A program made the position numbers and the translations under genes. A stretch of DNA of 64,000 bases from Parvibaculum sp041688015 (GTDB lineage Bacteria > Pseudomonadota > Alphaproteobacteria > Parvibaculales > Parvibaculaceae), in NCBI GenBank assembly GCA_041688015.1, contig JBDNIY010000016.1:1-64000 (forward strand), in the 5' to 3' direction. Every line of letters begins with the position of its first letter. The stretch's first letter is position 1. The notes below the pieces were generated by a model, which saw nothing but the letters and a program-made list of their open reading frames with translations, did no database searches and was not told the DNA's origin. This document shows positions 17,343 through 25,008 of this stretch, piece after piece.

Positions 17343-17396
17343 TCATGAGCAAGGAAAATTTTAAACCATTGATAAAAAAGAGAAATTCTGTCCAAG

Positions 17397-17411
17397 TTCC
17401 CTTGATGTTCG
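17397..17411. promoter_or_regulatory. LexA (SOS) box of recA
   Basis: GTTCCCTTGATGTTC matches the alphaproteobacterial SOS consensus GTTC-N7-GTTC at every fixed base. On the recA strand it reads GAACATCAAGGGAAC and is followed at once by TTGGAC, and 16 nt later by TATCAA, a possible -35/-10 pair. LexA bound here would block that promoter. Confidence 0.85.
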
Positions 17412-17453
17412 TTTTCTTAAACATCAAAGCGGACCACTAGATCGAGAATCGTC

Positions 17454-19994
17454 TCAACCTTGGCTCATCACATCCTTGACCGCCTTCGCCAATTGCCTGA
17501 GCGAGAACGGTTTGGGCAGAAAATGGAACGCTTGGGCGGGGTCGAGGCTCTTAGCAAAGGCGTCTTCGGCATAGCCTGAGACAAAAATAATCTTCACGCC
17601 GGGTAGTTTGCCCACCAGTTCCCGGATCAGCGTCGGCCCATCCATATTAGGCATCACCACATCGGAGACGATGAGGTCGATCACCCCATCATGGGCTTCA
17701 ACAAGGGCCAGCGCCGCCTCGCCGCTCTCGGCTTGCAGCACATCATAGCCGCGTGTGGCCAGCGCGCGCGCCGCAAAGGTCCGCACCGCGTCTTCATCCT
17801 CAACCAGCAGAATCGTGCCCTTGCCCGTGAGGTCAGTGGCCTCTGGTGCGGCTTCAGCAGCCTTGGCTTCCGCCGCTTCCTTGACGTCGGCCGGGGTCTC
17901 AAAATAGCGCGGTAGATAAATGCGGAAAGCCGTCCCCTTGCCCATCGTCGAGTAGGGAAAGATGAAACCGCCGGTTTGCTTGACGATGCCATAGACCGTG
18001 GACAAGCCCAGCCCCGTCCCCTTGCTCGGGTCTTTGGTCGTGTAGAAGGGCTCAAAAATCTTGCCCAGATTTTCCTTCGGGATGCCGCTGCCCGTGTCGG
18101 CCACTTCAATCAGCAGATATTCCGCTGGCGGCATTAGCGCATGATCAAGCGCCCGGCTATCTTCCTCAGATACATTAGCCGTGCGGATCGTCAGCTTGCC
18201 GCCTTCGGGCATAGCGTCGCGCGCATTGACAGCAAGGTTCATGACGACCTGCTCAAGCTGGTTCTGATCGACCTTGACGAGTCCCAGATCGCGGCCATGC
18301 ACGATCTTCAGTTCAACTTTTTCTGTCAGCAGCCGCGACAACAAGTTTTGCAATTCGGCCAGCGCGTCCGTCAGCGACAAGACCTTGGGCCGCAGCGTCT
18401 GACGACGCGAAAAAGCCAGCAATTGCCGCGTCAAATTGGCCGCGCGATTGGCATTTTGTTTAATCTGCATGACATCGGCAAAGGACGGATCGCCCGCCTG
18501 ATGCCGCGCTAAAAGAAGATCGCAAAAGCCGATAATGGCGGTCAGCAGGTTGTTGAAATCATGCGCCACCCCGCCCGCAAGCTGGCCAATCGCCTGCATT
18601 TTCTGCGATTGTGCAAATTGCAGTTCCAGCGACTTTTGCTCGGTCGCATCAATCAGATAGGCCACCGTCGAGCTGGCGCCCTCTTCCACATCGACGCGGC
18701 TGACATAGAGCAATCCCACGCGTTCCGAACTATTGGCAAGCCGCACTTCGATCGCTGGATTGGATGCCCGCCCGGCGCGCGAAGCGGCAAGACCGTCCAT
18801 CACACTGGCGCGATCATCTTCAATAACCAGATCGACAAGCCCCGTCCCGCGCTTCACGCCCGCACCCACATAGGCCAGAAAGGCGCTATTGGCATTATCA
18901 ATGCGGCCATCGCTATCAACGGTGGCAATGCCGACGGGCGCATTGTTGAAGAAGCGTGCAAACCGCATCTCGGCATCGCGTGCGTTTTCTTCTGCCTTGT
19001 CGCCCGTCGTGCGGCTCAGCACGATGCCCCAATACATCGGCCCTCGCGTCGCGCTGGCGGGCACAAGATTTTGGATGACATGCACCGGAAACACGCGGCC
19101 GTCTGCGTCGCGCAGATCAATATCAGCCACCACGGCCTCATCACCTTCTGCGTCGCGCGTCAGGGCGGCCATATCACCGACAATAAATTGCGATAGTTTG
19201 GAGGGGGTGGCCCCTAGACGTTTAACATCAATACCTAACCATCCAGCCAGCTTGGCGTTGGTGAAGATAATATCCCCATCCATCTGCGTGGCATAAACGC
19301 CAAACGGCATCGCGGCGAGAAAATTGATTAGTAAGCGCCAGCTTTGCTCGACCATGTCAACGCGTTCGCGCTCCACCGTCAGATCGCGCAACAGCCACAC
19401 AGCCCCGCCAGCCGCCCCTCGCAGCGGACGCACAACCACCTTGTACACGCGTTCCAGCGTGCCCAGGCGCGGCGCAAATCGAAGCTCTTCTTCGGCGGCA
19501 AACCCCGTCCGCGCCGCTTGCGCCAGTCGGAAAACCGTGTCGGCAAGATTGTCACGCCCGGCCAACAGCCGCTCCAGCGGCACCGGACGATCATCGTTCA
19601 CGATGCCCAGCAGGCTGCGGTAAGCCTCATTGGCAAACAGCACCGCACCGCGTCGATCCACCACAAAACACGGGTCAGGCAGCGTATCCAGCGCCTCACC
19701 CGCCGCTTCATGGGTCTGGCTCGGGTCGCGCACCAGCGCCGAGCTGAGCGCCAGCAACATCATGGCGGCAGCGACAAACACACCGATCAGCGTCAGCGCA
19801 CCGCTCGTCCCAAACAGATGAATCTGAAAAATATCTGCCACAGTCGCGCCCACACCAACCACGACAGCGGCCAGCACCACCCAGCGCCGCCGCGACCAGC
19901 GTCCCACGCGTGGCGCGTTTGCCGGGTTCAGCCCGTCCGTTGGCTCAAGCAATTCACCAACTGGCTCAGACAATTTAATTGGCATCTCACTCAT
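17454..19994 (-). CDS. cckA: Hybrid histidine kinase CckA
   Basis: An 846-residue membrane hybrid kinase. In alphaproteobacteria CckA phosphorylates CtrA and CpdR through ChpT and so sets cell-cycle and flagellar transcription. Two N-terminal transmembrane segments lie at about residues 38-85 and PAS domains at about 100-450. The H-box is AGGVAHDFNNLLTAIIGF (His about 476), the N-box NLAVNARDAMP, and the G-box DTGSGIPKENLGKIFEPFYT. A receiver domain near 730-846 has ILLVEDEDAVR and the phospho-acceptor Asp in SDVVMPNMDG (about 777). It lies 82 nt after flhB in the same direction, as the last gene of a flagellar operon. Confidence 0.93.
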   Translation of the reverse strand: MSEMPIKLSEPVGELLEPTDGLNPANAPRVGRWSRRRWVVLAAVVVGVGATVADIFQIHLFGTSGALTLIGVFVAAAMMLLALSSALVRDPSQTHEAAGEALDTLPDPCFVVDRRGAVLFANEAYRSLLGIVNDDRPVPLERLLAGRDNLADTVFRLAQAARTGFAAEEELRFAPRLGTLERVYKVVVRPLRGAAGGAVWLLRDLTVERERVDMVEQSWRLLINFLAAMPFGVYATQMDGDIIFTNAKLAGWLGIDVKRLGATPSKLSQFIVGDMAALTRDAEGDEAVVADIDLRDADGRVFPVHVIQNLVPASATRGPMYWGIVLSRTTGDKAEENARDAEMRFARFFNNAPVGIATVDSDGRIDNANSAFLAYVGAGVKRGTGLVDLVIEDDRASVMDGLAASRAGRASNPAIEVRLANSSERVGLLYVSRVDVEEGASSTVAYLIDATEQKSLELQFAQSQKMQAIGQLAGGVAHDFNNLLTAIIGFCDLLLARHQAGDPSFADVMQIKQNANRAANLTRQLLAFSRRQTLRPKVLSLTDALAELQNLLSRLLTEKVELKIVHGRDLGLVKVDQNQLEQVVMNLAVNARDAMPEGGKLTIRTANVSEEDSRALDHALMPPAEYLLIEVADTGSGIPKENLGKIFEPFYTTKDPSKGTGLGLSTVYGIVKQTGGFIFPYSTMGKGTAFRIYLPRYFETPADVKEAAEAKAAEAAPEATDLTGKGTILLVEDEDAVRTFAARALATRGYDVLQAESGEAALALVEAHDGVIDLIVSDVVMPNMDGPTLIRELVGKLPGVKIIFVSGYAEDAFAKSLDPAQAFHFLPKPFSLRQLAKAVKDVMSQG

Positions 19995-20076
19995 CGGCTA
20001 GCCCCCACAGCGCCGTTTTCATCAAGCCTGTCCACGCATTTTATCATGATGGTTCGCTGTGCGCGCAGGCGAATCA

Positions 20077-21156
20077 TCATGCACTGCGCCGACTTCCGAT
20101 TTTAGCCCTAAGACGCATCACATAGCCAATCACCTCAGCCACCGCTTTATAGTGTTCCGGCGGCACTTCCTGATCCAGTTCCACCGAAGCATGCAGCGCG
20201 CGCGCAAGCGGCGGATTGACCACCACCGTCACATTGCTTTCCTCGGCCAATGCACGGATGCGCAGCGCCAATCCATCAACACCCTTGGCGACACAAATCG
20301 GCGCGCCCATGCCTTTTTCATATTTTAACGCGACCGCATAGTGGGTCGGATTCATGATCACAACACTCGCTTTAGGCACTTCGGCCATCATCCGGCGGCG
20401 GCTGCGCTCGATACGCAATTGGCGCAACCGACCCTTGATCTTGGGGTCCCCTTCCGCCTGCTTGTGCTCGTCCTTGATTTCCTGAACAGACATGCGCTGC
20501 TTTTTCATCCACTGGAAATACTCAAACAGATAGTCGAGCCCCGCCAGAATGGTCATCACCGCAATAACACCACCAAACATCTTCAGCGCCATGCTGCGCA
20601 CAGCTGGCAGAAGCATGGACACATCCCACGTCATCATCAAAGGCAGTTGGTTACGATCCGGCCAGACAATTGTGATAACCACCCCACCGACCACAGCAAA
20701 TTTGACGATACTCTTGAGCAAATTCATGACGCTTTTTGCGCCAAACATCCGTTCCAATCCCTTGATGGGCGAAATTTTGGAGAACGATGGTTTCATGCTT
20801 TTGGCCGAAAACACAGGCGGGTTCTGCACCACATTGCCCGCAATGGCCGACACCACAAGAATGCCGAGCGGCAAGGCCAGCGCACCAAACATGATGGAGC
20901 CCACATGCATAACGACCAGACGCAGATGGTCACGGTCCATGGGGATATCCTGAGGCGAGGCCAGAAAAACCCTCAGCGTGTCGAGCATAGTGCCCGCCAT
21001 CGAACTGCCCATCAAGCCAACCGCCAGCGCGCCGCCCATCATCACGAACCAGTAATTGACCTCCTGGCTCTTGACGATGTCGCCTTCTTCGCGGGCTTTT
21101 TCAAGTTTTCGCCCGGTCGGTTCTTCTGTTTTTTCCTGATCGTTTTGTTCAGACAT
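20077..21156 (-). CDS. flhB: Flagellar export switch protein FlhB
   Basis: A 359-residue export-gate protein that switches substrate class from rod/hook to filament. It starts MSEQNDQEKTEEPTGRKLEK, has four transmembrane segments to about residue 210, and then a cytoplasmic domain with the self-cleavage site in VIMNPTHYAVALKY (NPTH about 268). The C-terminus contains NPPLARALHASVELDQEVP. It is 18 nt after fliR, in the run flgB-flgC-fliE-fliQ-fliR-flhB-cckA. Confidence 0.96.
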   Translation of the reverse strand: MSEQNDQEKTEEPTGRKLEKAREEGDIVKSQEVNYWFVMMGGALAVGLMGSSMAGTMLDTLRVFLASPQDIPMDRDHLRLVVMHVGSIMFGALALPLGILVVSAIAGNVVQNPPVFSAKSMKPSFSKISPIKGLERMFGAKSVMNLLKSIVKFAVVGGVVITIVWPDRNQLPLMMTWDVSMLLPAVRSMALKMFGGVIAVMTILAGLDYLFEYFQWMKKQRMSVQEIKDEHKQAEGDPKIKGRLRQLRIERSRRRMMAEVPKASVVIMNPTHYAVALKYEKGMGAPICVAKGVDGLALRIRALAEESNVTVVVNPPLARALHASVELDQEVPPEHYKAVAEVIGYVMRLRAKIGSRRSA

Positions 21157-21174
21157 GCCGTTGGTTTCCTAACG

Positions 21175-21936
21175 TCAATGCACAAACAGCGACATCGTCT
21201 GCTCAAACCCTTGCAGGAACCACGTCATCATGGCACCAAGGATAAGAAACAGAAGCGCAAGACCAAGCCCGATATTGGCGGGCATGGCGATAAAGAAAAT
21301 CTGGATCTGCGGCATCAACTTAGAAAGCAGCCCGATGCCGATATAAAAAACGAGGCCAAACACCAGAAATGGCGAAGCCAATTGGACACCCAGCACGAAG
21401 GCGCCCGACGTCATCTTGACGGCCAGCGCCAAAAAATCCCCCACCGGAAGGACATCACCGGGATGGAAAAGCACATAGCTGTCGCGCATCGCCGCAATCA
21501 GTAAATGATGAAGGCCTGTCGTGAAAATCAGCGTCACCGCCAGCAACGACAAAAAGCTCGACACCAGCGCGCCTTGCGTGCCCTGCGTCGGATCGACGTT
21601 CTGCGCAAAGGCAAGGCCGGTCTGCAAAGCAATGATATTGCCCGCCACATGCAGCGCACTCATAATGAGTTTGGCCGACATACCAATAAAAATACCGATC
21701 ATGACTTCCGAGGTAACGGCCATGGCAAGACCGGGGATTGTTGGCGGAATGGCGGAATAGGTGTCTGCCACCAAAGGCATCATGATGGCCGAGAGCATAA
21801 GGGCGAGGATCACGCGAACTTGTGCTGGCACCGCCACTTCGCCAAGAGCGGGCATGAGCATGACCATCGAGCCCAGCCGTGCAAAGACGAGCATGAACAC
21901 AAAAGCGGTCTGGGGAAGAAATTCAATACTGATCAT
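21175..21936 (-). CDS. fliR: Flagellar export gate protein FliR
   Basis: A 253-residue multi-spanning membrane protein of the type III export gate. It starts MISIEFLPQTAFVFMLVFAR and carries GSMVMLMPALGEVAVPAQVR and SEVMIGIFIGMSAKLIMSAL, the conserved FliR segments. FliP, FliQ and FliR build the export pore; fliQ is just upstream and fliP is in the divergent operon. It ends in a leucine-rich helix (GLALLFLILGAMMTWFLQGF). Confidence 0.95.
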   Translation of the reverse strand: MISIEFLPQTAFVFMLVFARLGSMVMLMPALGEVAVPAQVRVILALMLSAIMMPLVADTYSAIPPTIPGLAMAVTSEVMIGIFIGMSAKLIMSALHVAGNIIALQTGLAFAQNVDPTQGTQGALVSSFLSLLAVTLIFTTGLHHLLIAAMRDSYVLFHPGDVLPVGDFLALAVKMTSGAFVLGVQLASPFLVFGLVFYIGIGLLSKLMPQIQIFFIAMPANIGLGLALLFLILGAMMTWFLQGFEQTMSLFVH

Positions 21937-21972
21937 GCGCGGTGCGTTCCTAAGCGGCTTGTGACCTGCGGC

Positions 21973-22236
21973 CTAGCCTGAGACGATCTTTTGCGCGATG
22001 AGGTTCATGTAGCTTGCCATTGCCTGTCCCATGAACGGCAAAGCAAGCAGCAAGGCGAGAAAGATGGCGACGATCTTGGGCACAAACACAAGGGTCATTT
22101 CCTGCACTTGCGTCAAAGCCTGCAGAAGCGCAATCGCCACACCAACGACAAGCGCCACTATCATCATCGGCGCAGCGACGAGCAACATCGTGTAGATGCT
22201 CTGCCGCGCCAGATCGACCACTTCAGGTCCGTTCAT
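21973..22236 (-). CDS. fliQ: Flagellar export gate protein FliQ
   Basis: An 87-residue protein with two long hydrophobic hairpin helices. The family motif TMLLVAAPMMIVALVVGVAI comes first, then LLQALTQVQEMTLVFVPKI between the helices. FliQ is part of the export-gate pore with FliP and FliR. Length and position between fliE and fliR are as expected. Confidence 0.95.
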   Translation of the reverse strand: MNGPEVVDLARQSIYTMLLVAAPMMIVALVVGVAIALLQALTQVQEMTLVFVPKIVAIFLALLLALPFMGQAMASYMNLIAQKIVSG

Positions 22237-22300
22237 TTGCCCATATCCCCGTTCGTCTTATGTCGTCACTCAAAATACATTCAGAAAATCTATCGCCGAC

Positions 22301-22621
22301 CTAGATCGGCATTTTGATGATATCCTGATAGGCCGCGATCACCTTGTCGCGCACAGCCATCACGGTCTGCAGCGTGGTTTCTGCTTCCGACACAGCCGTC
22401 ACGACATCAATGATATTGCCGCTCTTGCCCGTCGTTGAAACGGCCATCTGATGTTCGCTGGCTTTGCTCACATCAATCGTTTTGTCGATGGCTTTTTCGA
22501 GGAAATCCCCGAAGCCACCACCAAGGGCCTCTTTGGCTCCACTTGCTGGCGCAGAGGCGGCCCCGCCACCCATACGGGCGGCCTGGGCATATGCATTTAG
22601 TGCTGCGGCTGGAATGGCCAT
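22301..22621 (-). CDS. fliE: Flagellar hook-basal body protein FliE
   Basis: A 106-residue MS-ring/rod junction protein. The N-terminal half is flexible and rich in Ala/Gly. The C-terminal half carries the conserved helical region ASEHQMAVSTTGKSGNIIDV and TAVSEAETTLQTVMAVRDKV, ending with YQDIIKMPI as FliE proteins do. It is between flgC and fliQ. Confidence 0.94.
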   Translation of the reverse strand: MAIPAAALNAYAQAARMGGGAASAPASGAKEALGGGFGDFLEKAIDKTIDVSKASEHQMAVSTTGKSGNIIDVVTAVSEAETTLQTVMAVRDKVIAAYQDIIKMPI

Positions 22622-22643
22622 GTTGCTCTAGCTCCTGCGCCCG

Positions 22644-23054
22644 TTATTTCTTCAAAATATCGATGGTTTGCGACATCATGCGCCGCGATGCCGTGATCAT
22701 ATTGAGGTTGGCTTCATAGCTGCGCTGCGCTTCGCGCATGTCCATGGCTTCAACGAGGCCATCAACATTAGGCATTTTCACATAGCCATTGGCATCAGCG
22801 GCAGGATGACCCGGCATAAATTTAAGTTTGAAATCGCTCTGGTCGAGCATCGGGCGGCCAAGCTGCACGGTCTGAGTGCCCAACTCACGATCCATTCGAT
22901 CCTCAAATGTCGGCACCTTGCGGCGGTAGGGGTCCGAACCGGGCGTCTTGCCGGTCGAATCCGCATTGGCCATATTTTCCGCGATGATACGCATACGGCC
23001 GCTCTGAGCTTTAAGCCCGGACGCTGCCACCATCATTGATTTTAGAAGATCCAT
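22644..23054 (-). CDS. flgC: Flagellar basal-body rod protein FlgC
   Basis: A 136-residue proximal rod protein. It begins with the rod/hook N-terminal motif (LKSMMVAASGLKAQSGRMRI then IAENMANADST). It ends with the matching helix (DMREAQRSYEANLNMITASR then RMMSQTIDILKK). It is 22 nt before fliE and 24 nt after flgB. Confidence 0.96.
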   Translation of the reverse strand: MDLLKSMMVAASGLKAQSGRMRIIAENMANADSTGKTPGSDPYRRKVPTFEDRMDRELGTQTVQLGRPMLDQSDFKLKFMPGHPAADANGYVKMPNVDGLVEAMDMREAQRSYEANLNMITASRRMMSQTIDILKK

Positions 23055-23078
23055 GTCCCTACTCCTTCAAGTCGCTGA

Positions 23079-23510
23079 TTAGCGGCCAATCGCGATACGA
23101 ACGAGGCCCATGCCCTTGTTGTAGAGCGCGGTCACTTCCTCATAATCCATCTGGTTTTGGGCAACCTTCACCATCTCGTCTTCGAGCGTGACCGAGTTGC
23201 CGGTCGGCGATGTTTCAAAATCCGCCTGCTTGATAATTTCGCCGCCGCGCGCCTGACCCAGCATTGAACCTGTGCCAGCCCCCGCGCCTGCAACCGGACT
23301 ACCGATATGCCCTGCATTCGTCGCAACAGGCGCGAGCTTAGGACCGCTCGCATCTACCATTGCGCCAAAATCCAACTGTTTAAGATCACGCGCCTCATAG
23401 CCCGGCGTATTCGCATTCGCGACGTTCTGCGCCAACACCTGCTGACGCTCGGTCAGCCAATGCAGCCGCTGCTTCATCATCGCAAAGATGGGGAGATCAC
23501 CAATCGCCAT
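23079..23510 (-). CDS. flgB: Flagellar basal-body rod protein FlgB
   Basis: A 143-residue proximal rod protein with LTERQQVLAQNVANANTPGY near residue 20 and the C-terminal helix KVAQNQMDYEEVTALYNKGM. It is the first gene of the minus-strand run to flhB and cckA. CtrA-type boxes at 23630-23644 and 23712-23726 lie between it and fliO and probably drive both directions. Confidence 0.95.
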   Translation of the reverse strand: MAIGDLPIFAMMKQRLHWLTERQQVLAQNVANANTPGYEARDLKQLDFGAMVDASGPKLAPVATNAGHIGSPVAGAGAGTGSMLGQARGGEIIKQADFETSPTGNSVTLEDEMVKVAQNQMDYEEVTALYNKGMGLVRIAIGR

Positions 23511-23629
23511 AGTCGAGTGCCCAATTGGAGCGGCCTGTCCGTCCCTTCTGGGCGCTGGATTTGTCCACTCACATCGTCAATTTCGGGCCACGCATTTCTT
23601 GGCGGCTAGGGGAGTTTCAGCCGACAGAG

Positions 23630-23644
23630 TTAAAATCATCCTAA
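23630..23644 (-). promoter_or_regulatory. CtrA-type box, one mismatch, upstream of flgB
   Basis: On the minus strand TTAGGATGATTTTAA fits TTAA-N7-TTAA with a single mismatch (TTAG) and is followed by C. It is 120 nt upstream of the flgB start. Confidence 0.5.
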
Positions 23645-23711
23645 CGACGGCAAAAATGACCTAGCGCCTCAAGATTTTGGTAACCACCAAAGTCGAGGTT
23701 TTTTGCGCGTC

Positions 23712-23726
23712 TTAACCCGCCATTAA
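23712..23726 (+). promoter_or_regulatory. CtrA-type box upstream of fliO-fliP
   Basis: TTAACCCGCCATTAA is a perfect TTAA-N7-TTAA match, and CC after the first half fits the usual TTAACC form. It lies 66 nt upstream of fliO and 200 nt upstream of the divergent flgB. In Caulobacter, CtrA directly activates early flagellar operons. Confidence 0.7.
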
Positions 23727-23792
23727 ACATGACACGGCAAATTATGCCCTGTTGGTGCCCCGTCATGGGACACCCTGTGTTTGGGCATACAC

Positions 23793-24161
23793 ATGGAACT
23801 TTCTGAAATCTTCCGCTTCGTGGCATCGCTCCTTTTCATTCTGGGGTTGATCGGCCTTTGCGCCTACGCCGCCAAACGACTTGGCTTGGCAACCGGCGGC
23901 GCGGTACCGACTGGCACGCAAAAACGTCTTTCAGTCGTTGAGGTAAAAGTCATTGATGGCAAGCATCGCCTCGTCTTGATGCGCCGCGATGACCGCGAAC
24001 ATCTTGTCCTGATCGGTGGCGAACGCGATTTGCTGATCGAGGCGGGAATAGAAGCGCCCGCAAAAGCCGAAACAGACATCACGCAGACACAATCCGCCCC
24101 GACAGGTGCGGTTCTGCATGTTCAAAAAATAGTGGACTTCATCAAGGAACGCCGCGCATGA
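23793..24161 (+). CDS. fliO: Flagellar biosynthesis protein FliO
   Basis: A 122-residue protein with one N-terminal transmembrane segment (FVASLLFILGLIGLCAYAAK, about residues 8-27). A small cytoplasmic beta-domain follows (RLSVVEVKVIDGKHRLVLMR, EHLVLIGGERDLLIEAG), typical of FliO. FliO helps assemble the FliP ring. ATG 23793 is preferred over TTG 23781 in the same frame. The stop overlaps the fliP start by 4 nt. Confidence 0.9.
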   Translation: MELSEIFRFVASLLFILGLIGLCAYAAKRLGLATGGAVPTGTQKRLSVVEVKVIDGKHRLVLMRRDDREHLVLIGGERDLLIEAGIEAPAKAETDITQTQSAPTGAVLHVQKIVDFIKERRA

Positions 24162-24922
24162 GACAGCCCGTGAACTTCATGCTGCGCCAAACGCCGCTGC
24201 TCGCAGGCATTATCGGTGCCATGCTCGTCTTCGCTATCACCGGGCCCGCGCTGGCTGATACAATCAAAGTTGATCTCGCCGACAACTTCGGTCTGACCGA
24301 TCACATCGTCCAGATCGTCGCGCTTATCACCGTATTAAGCCTCGCGCCGTCCATCTTCATCATGGTGACGTCCTTCGTGCGCATCGTGGTCGTGCTCTCA
24401 CTCCTGCGCACCGCCATCGGCACGCAGCAGACGCCGCCCAATTCCGTGCTGATCAGTCTGGCCCTATTCCTGACAGCCTTCGTCATGGCACCGACATTCA
24501 CCAAGGCCTATCACGACGGCATCGAGCCGTTGATGAACCAGCAAATGGAAATCGGCGAGGCCTTCGAAAAGTCAATTGACCCTTTCAAGACCTTCATGCT
24601 GACCCAGGTCCGCAAGGAAGACTTGAAGCTCTTCGTTGATCTCTCCAACACGCCCGAACCGAAGGAAGCCAAGGAACTGCCAATTCAGGTCATCGTCCCG
24701 AGCTTCATGCTGAGCGAGCTACGCCGCGCCTTCGAAATCGGCTTTCTCATCTTTCTACCTTTCATCGTCATCGACATGGTGGTGGCCTCCGTCCTTATGT
24801 CGATGGGCATGATGATGTTACCCCCAGTCACCATCTCCCTACCTTTCAAGTTGATCTTCTTTGTGCTGGTAGATGGCTGGACCCTAGTTGCAGGTAGCCT
24901 CGTCCAGAGCTTCGGGCACTGA
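24158..24922 (+). CDS. fliP: Flagellar export gate protein FliP
   Basis: A 254-residue core export-pore protein. It has a cleavable-type leader (about residues 1-34, ending TGPALA), then FliP signatures: VTSFVRIVVVLSLLRTAIGT, QTPPNSVLISLALFLTAFVM and the C-terminal IVIDMVVASVLMSMGMMMLP. It overlaps fliO by ATGA and ends at a strong terminator shared with the converging gene at 25009. Confidence 0.96.
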   Translation: MRQPVNFMLRQTPLLAGIIGAMLVFAITGPALADTIKVDLADNFGLTDHIVQIVALITVLSLAPSIFIMVTSFVRIVVVLSLLRTAIGTQQTPPNSVLISLALFLTAFVMAPTFTKAYHDGIEPLMNQQMEIGEAFEKSIDPFKTFMLTQVRKEDLKLFVDLSNTPEPKEAKELPIQVIVPSFMLSELRRAFEIGFLIFLPFIVIDMVVASVLMSMGMMMLPPVTISLPFKLIFFVLVDGWTLVAGSLVQSFGH

Positions 24923-24948
24923 CGAACACAGCGCATCGGTAAGCAACA

Positions 24949-24987
24949 AAAAGCCACGCTGGTTCATCACCAGCGTGGCTTTTTCTA
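24949..24987. terminator. Bidirectional rho-independent terminator after fliP
   Basis: AAGCCACGCTGG and CCAGCGTGGCTT form a perfect 12-bp stem around a TTCATCA-type loop, flanked by A-run and T-run. It serves fliP (plus) and the large AMIN-like/TPR gene (minus), which converge. Confidence 0.95.
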
Positions 24988-25008
24988 TTCCTCAATAGCG
25001 CAAGGCTC

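Noticed and set aside
23640..23790. Sigma54 promoter between flgB and fliO
   Set aside because: A GG-N10-GC spacing exists on the minus strand, but the surrounding bases do not fit TGGCAC/TTGC and no IHF site is placed near it; CtrA boxes explain the region better.
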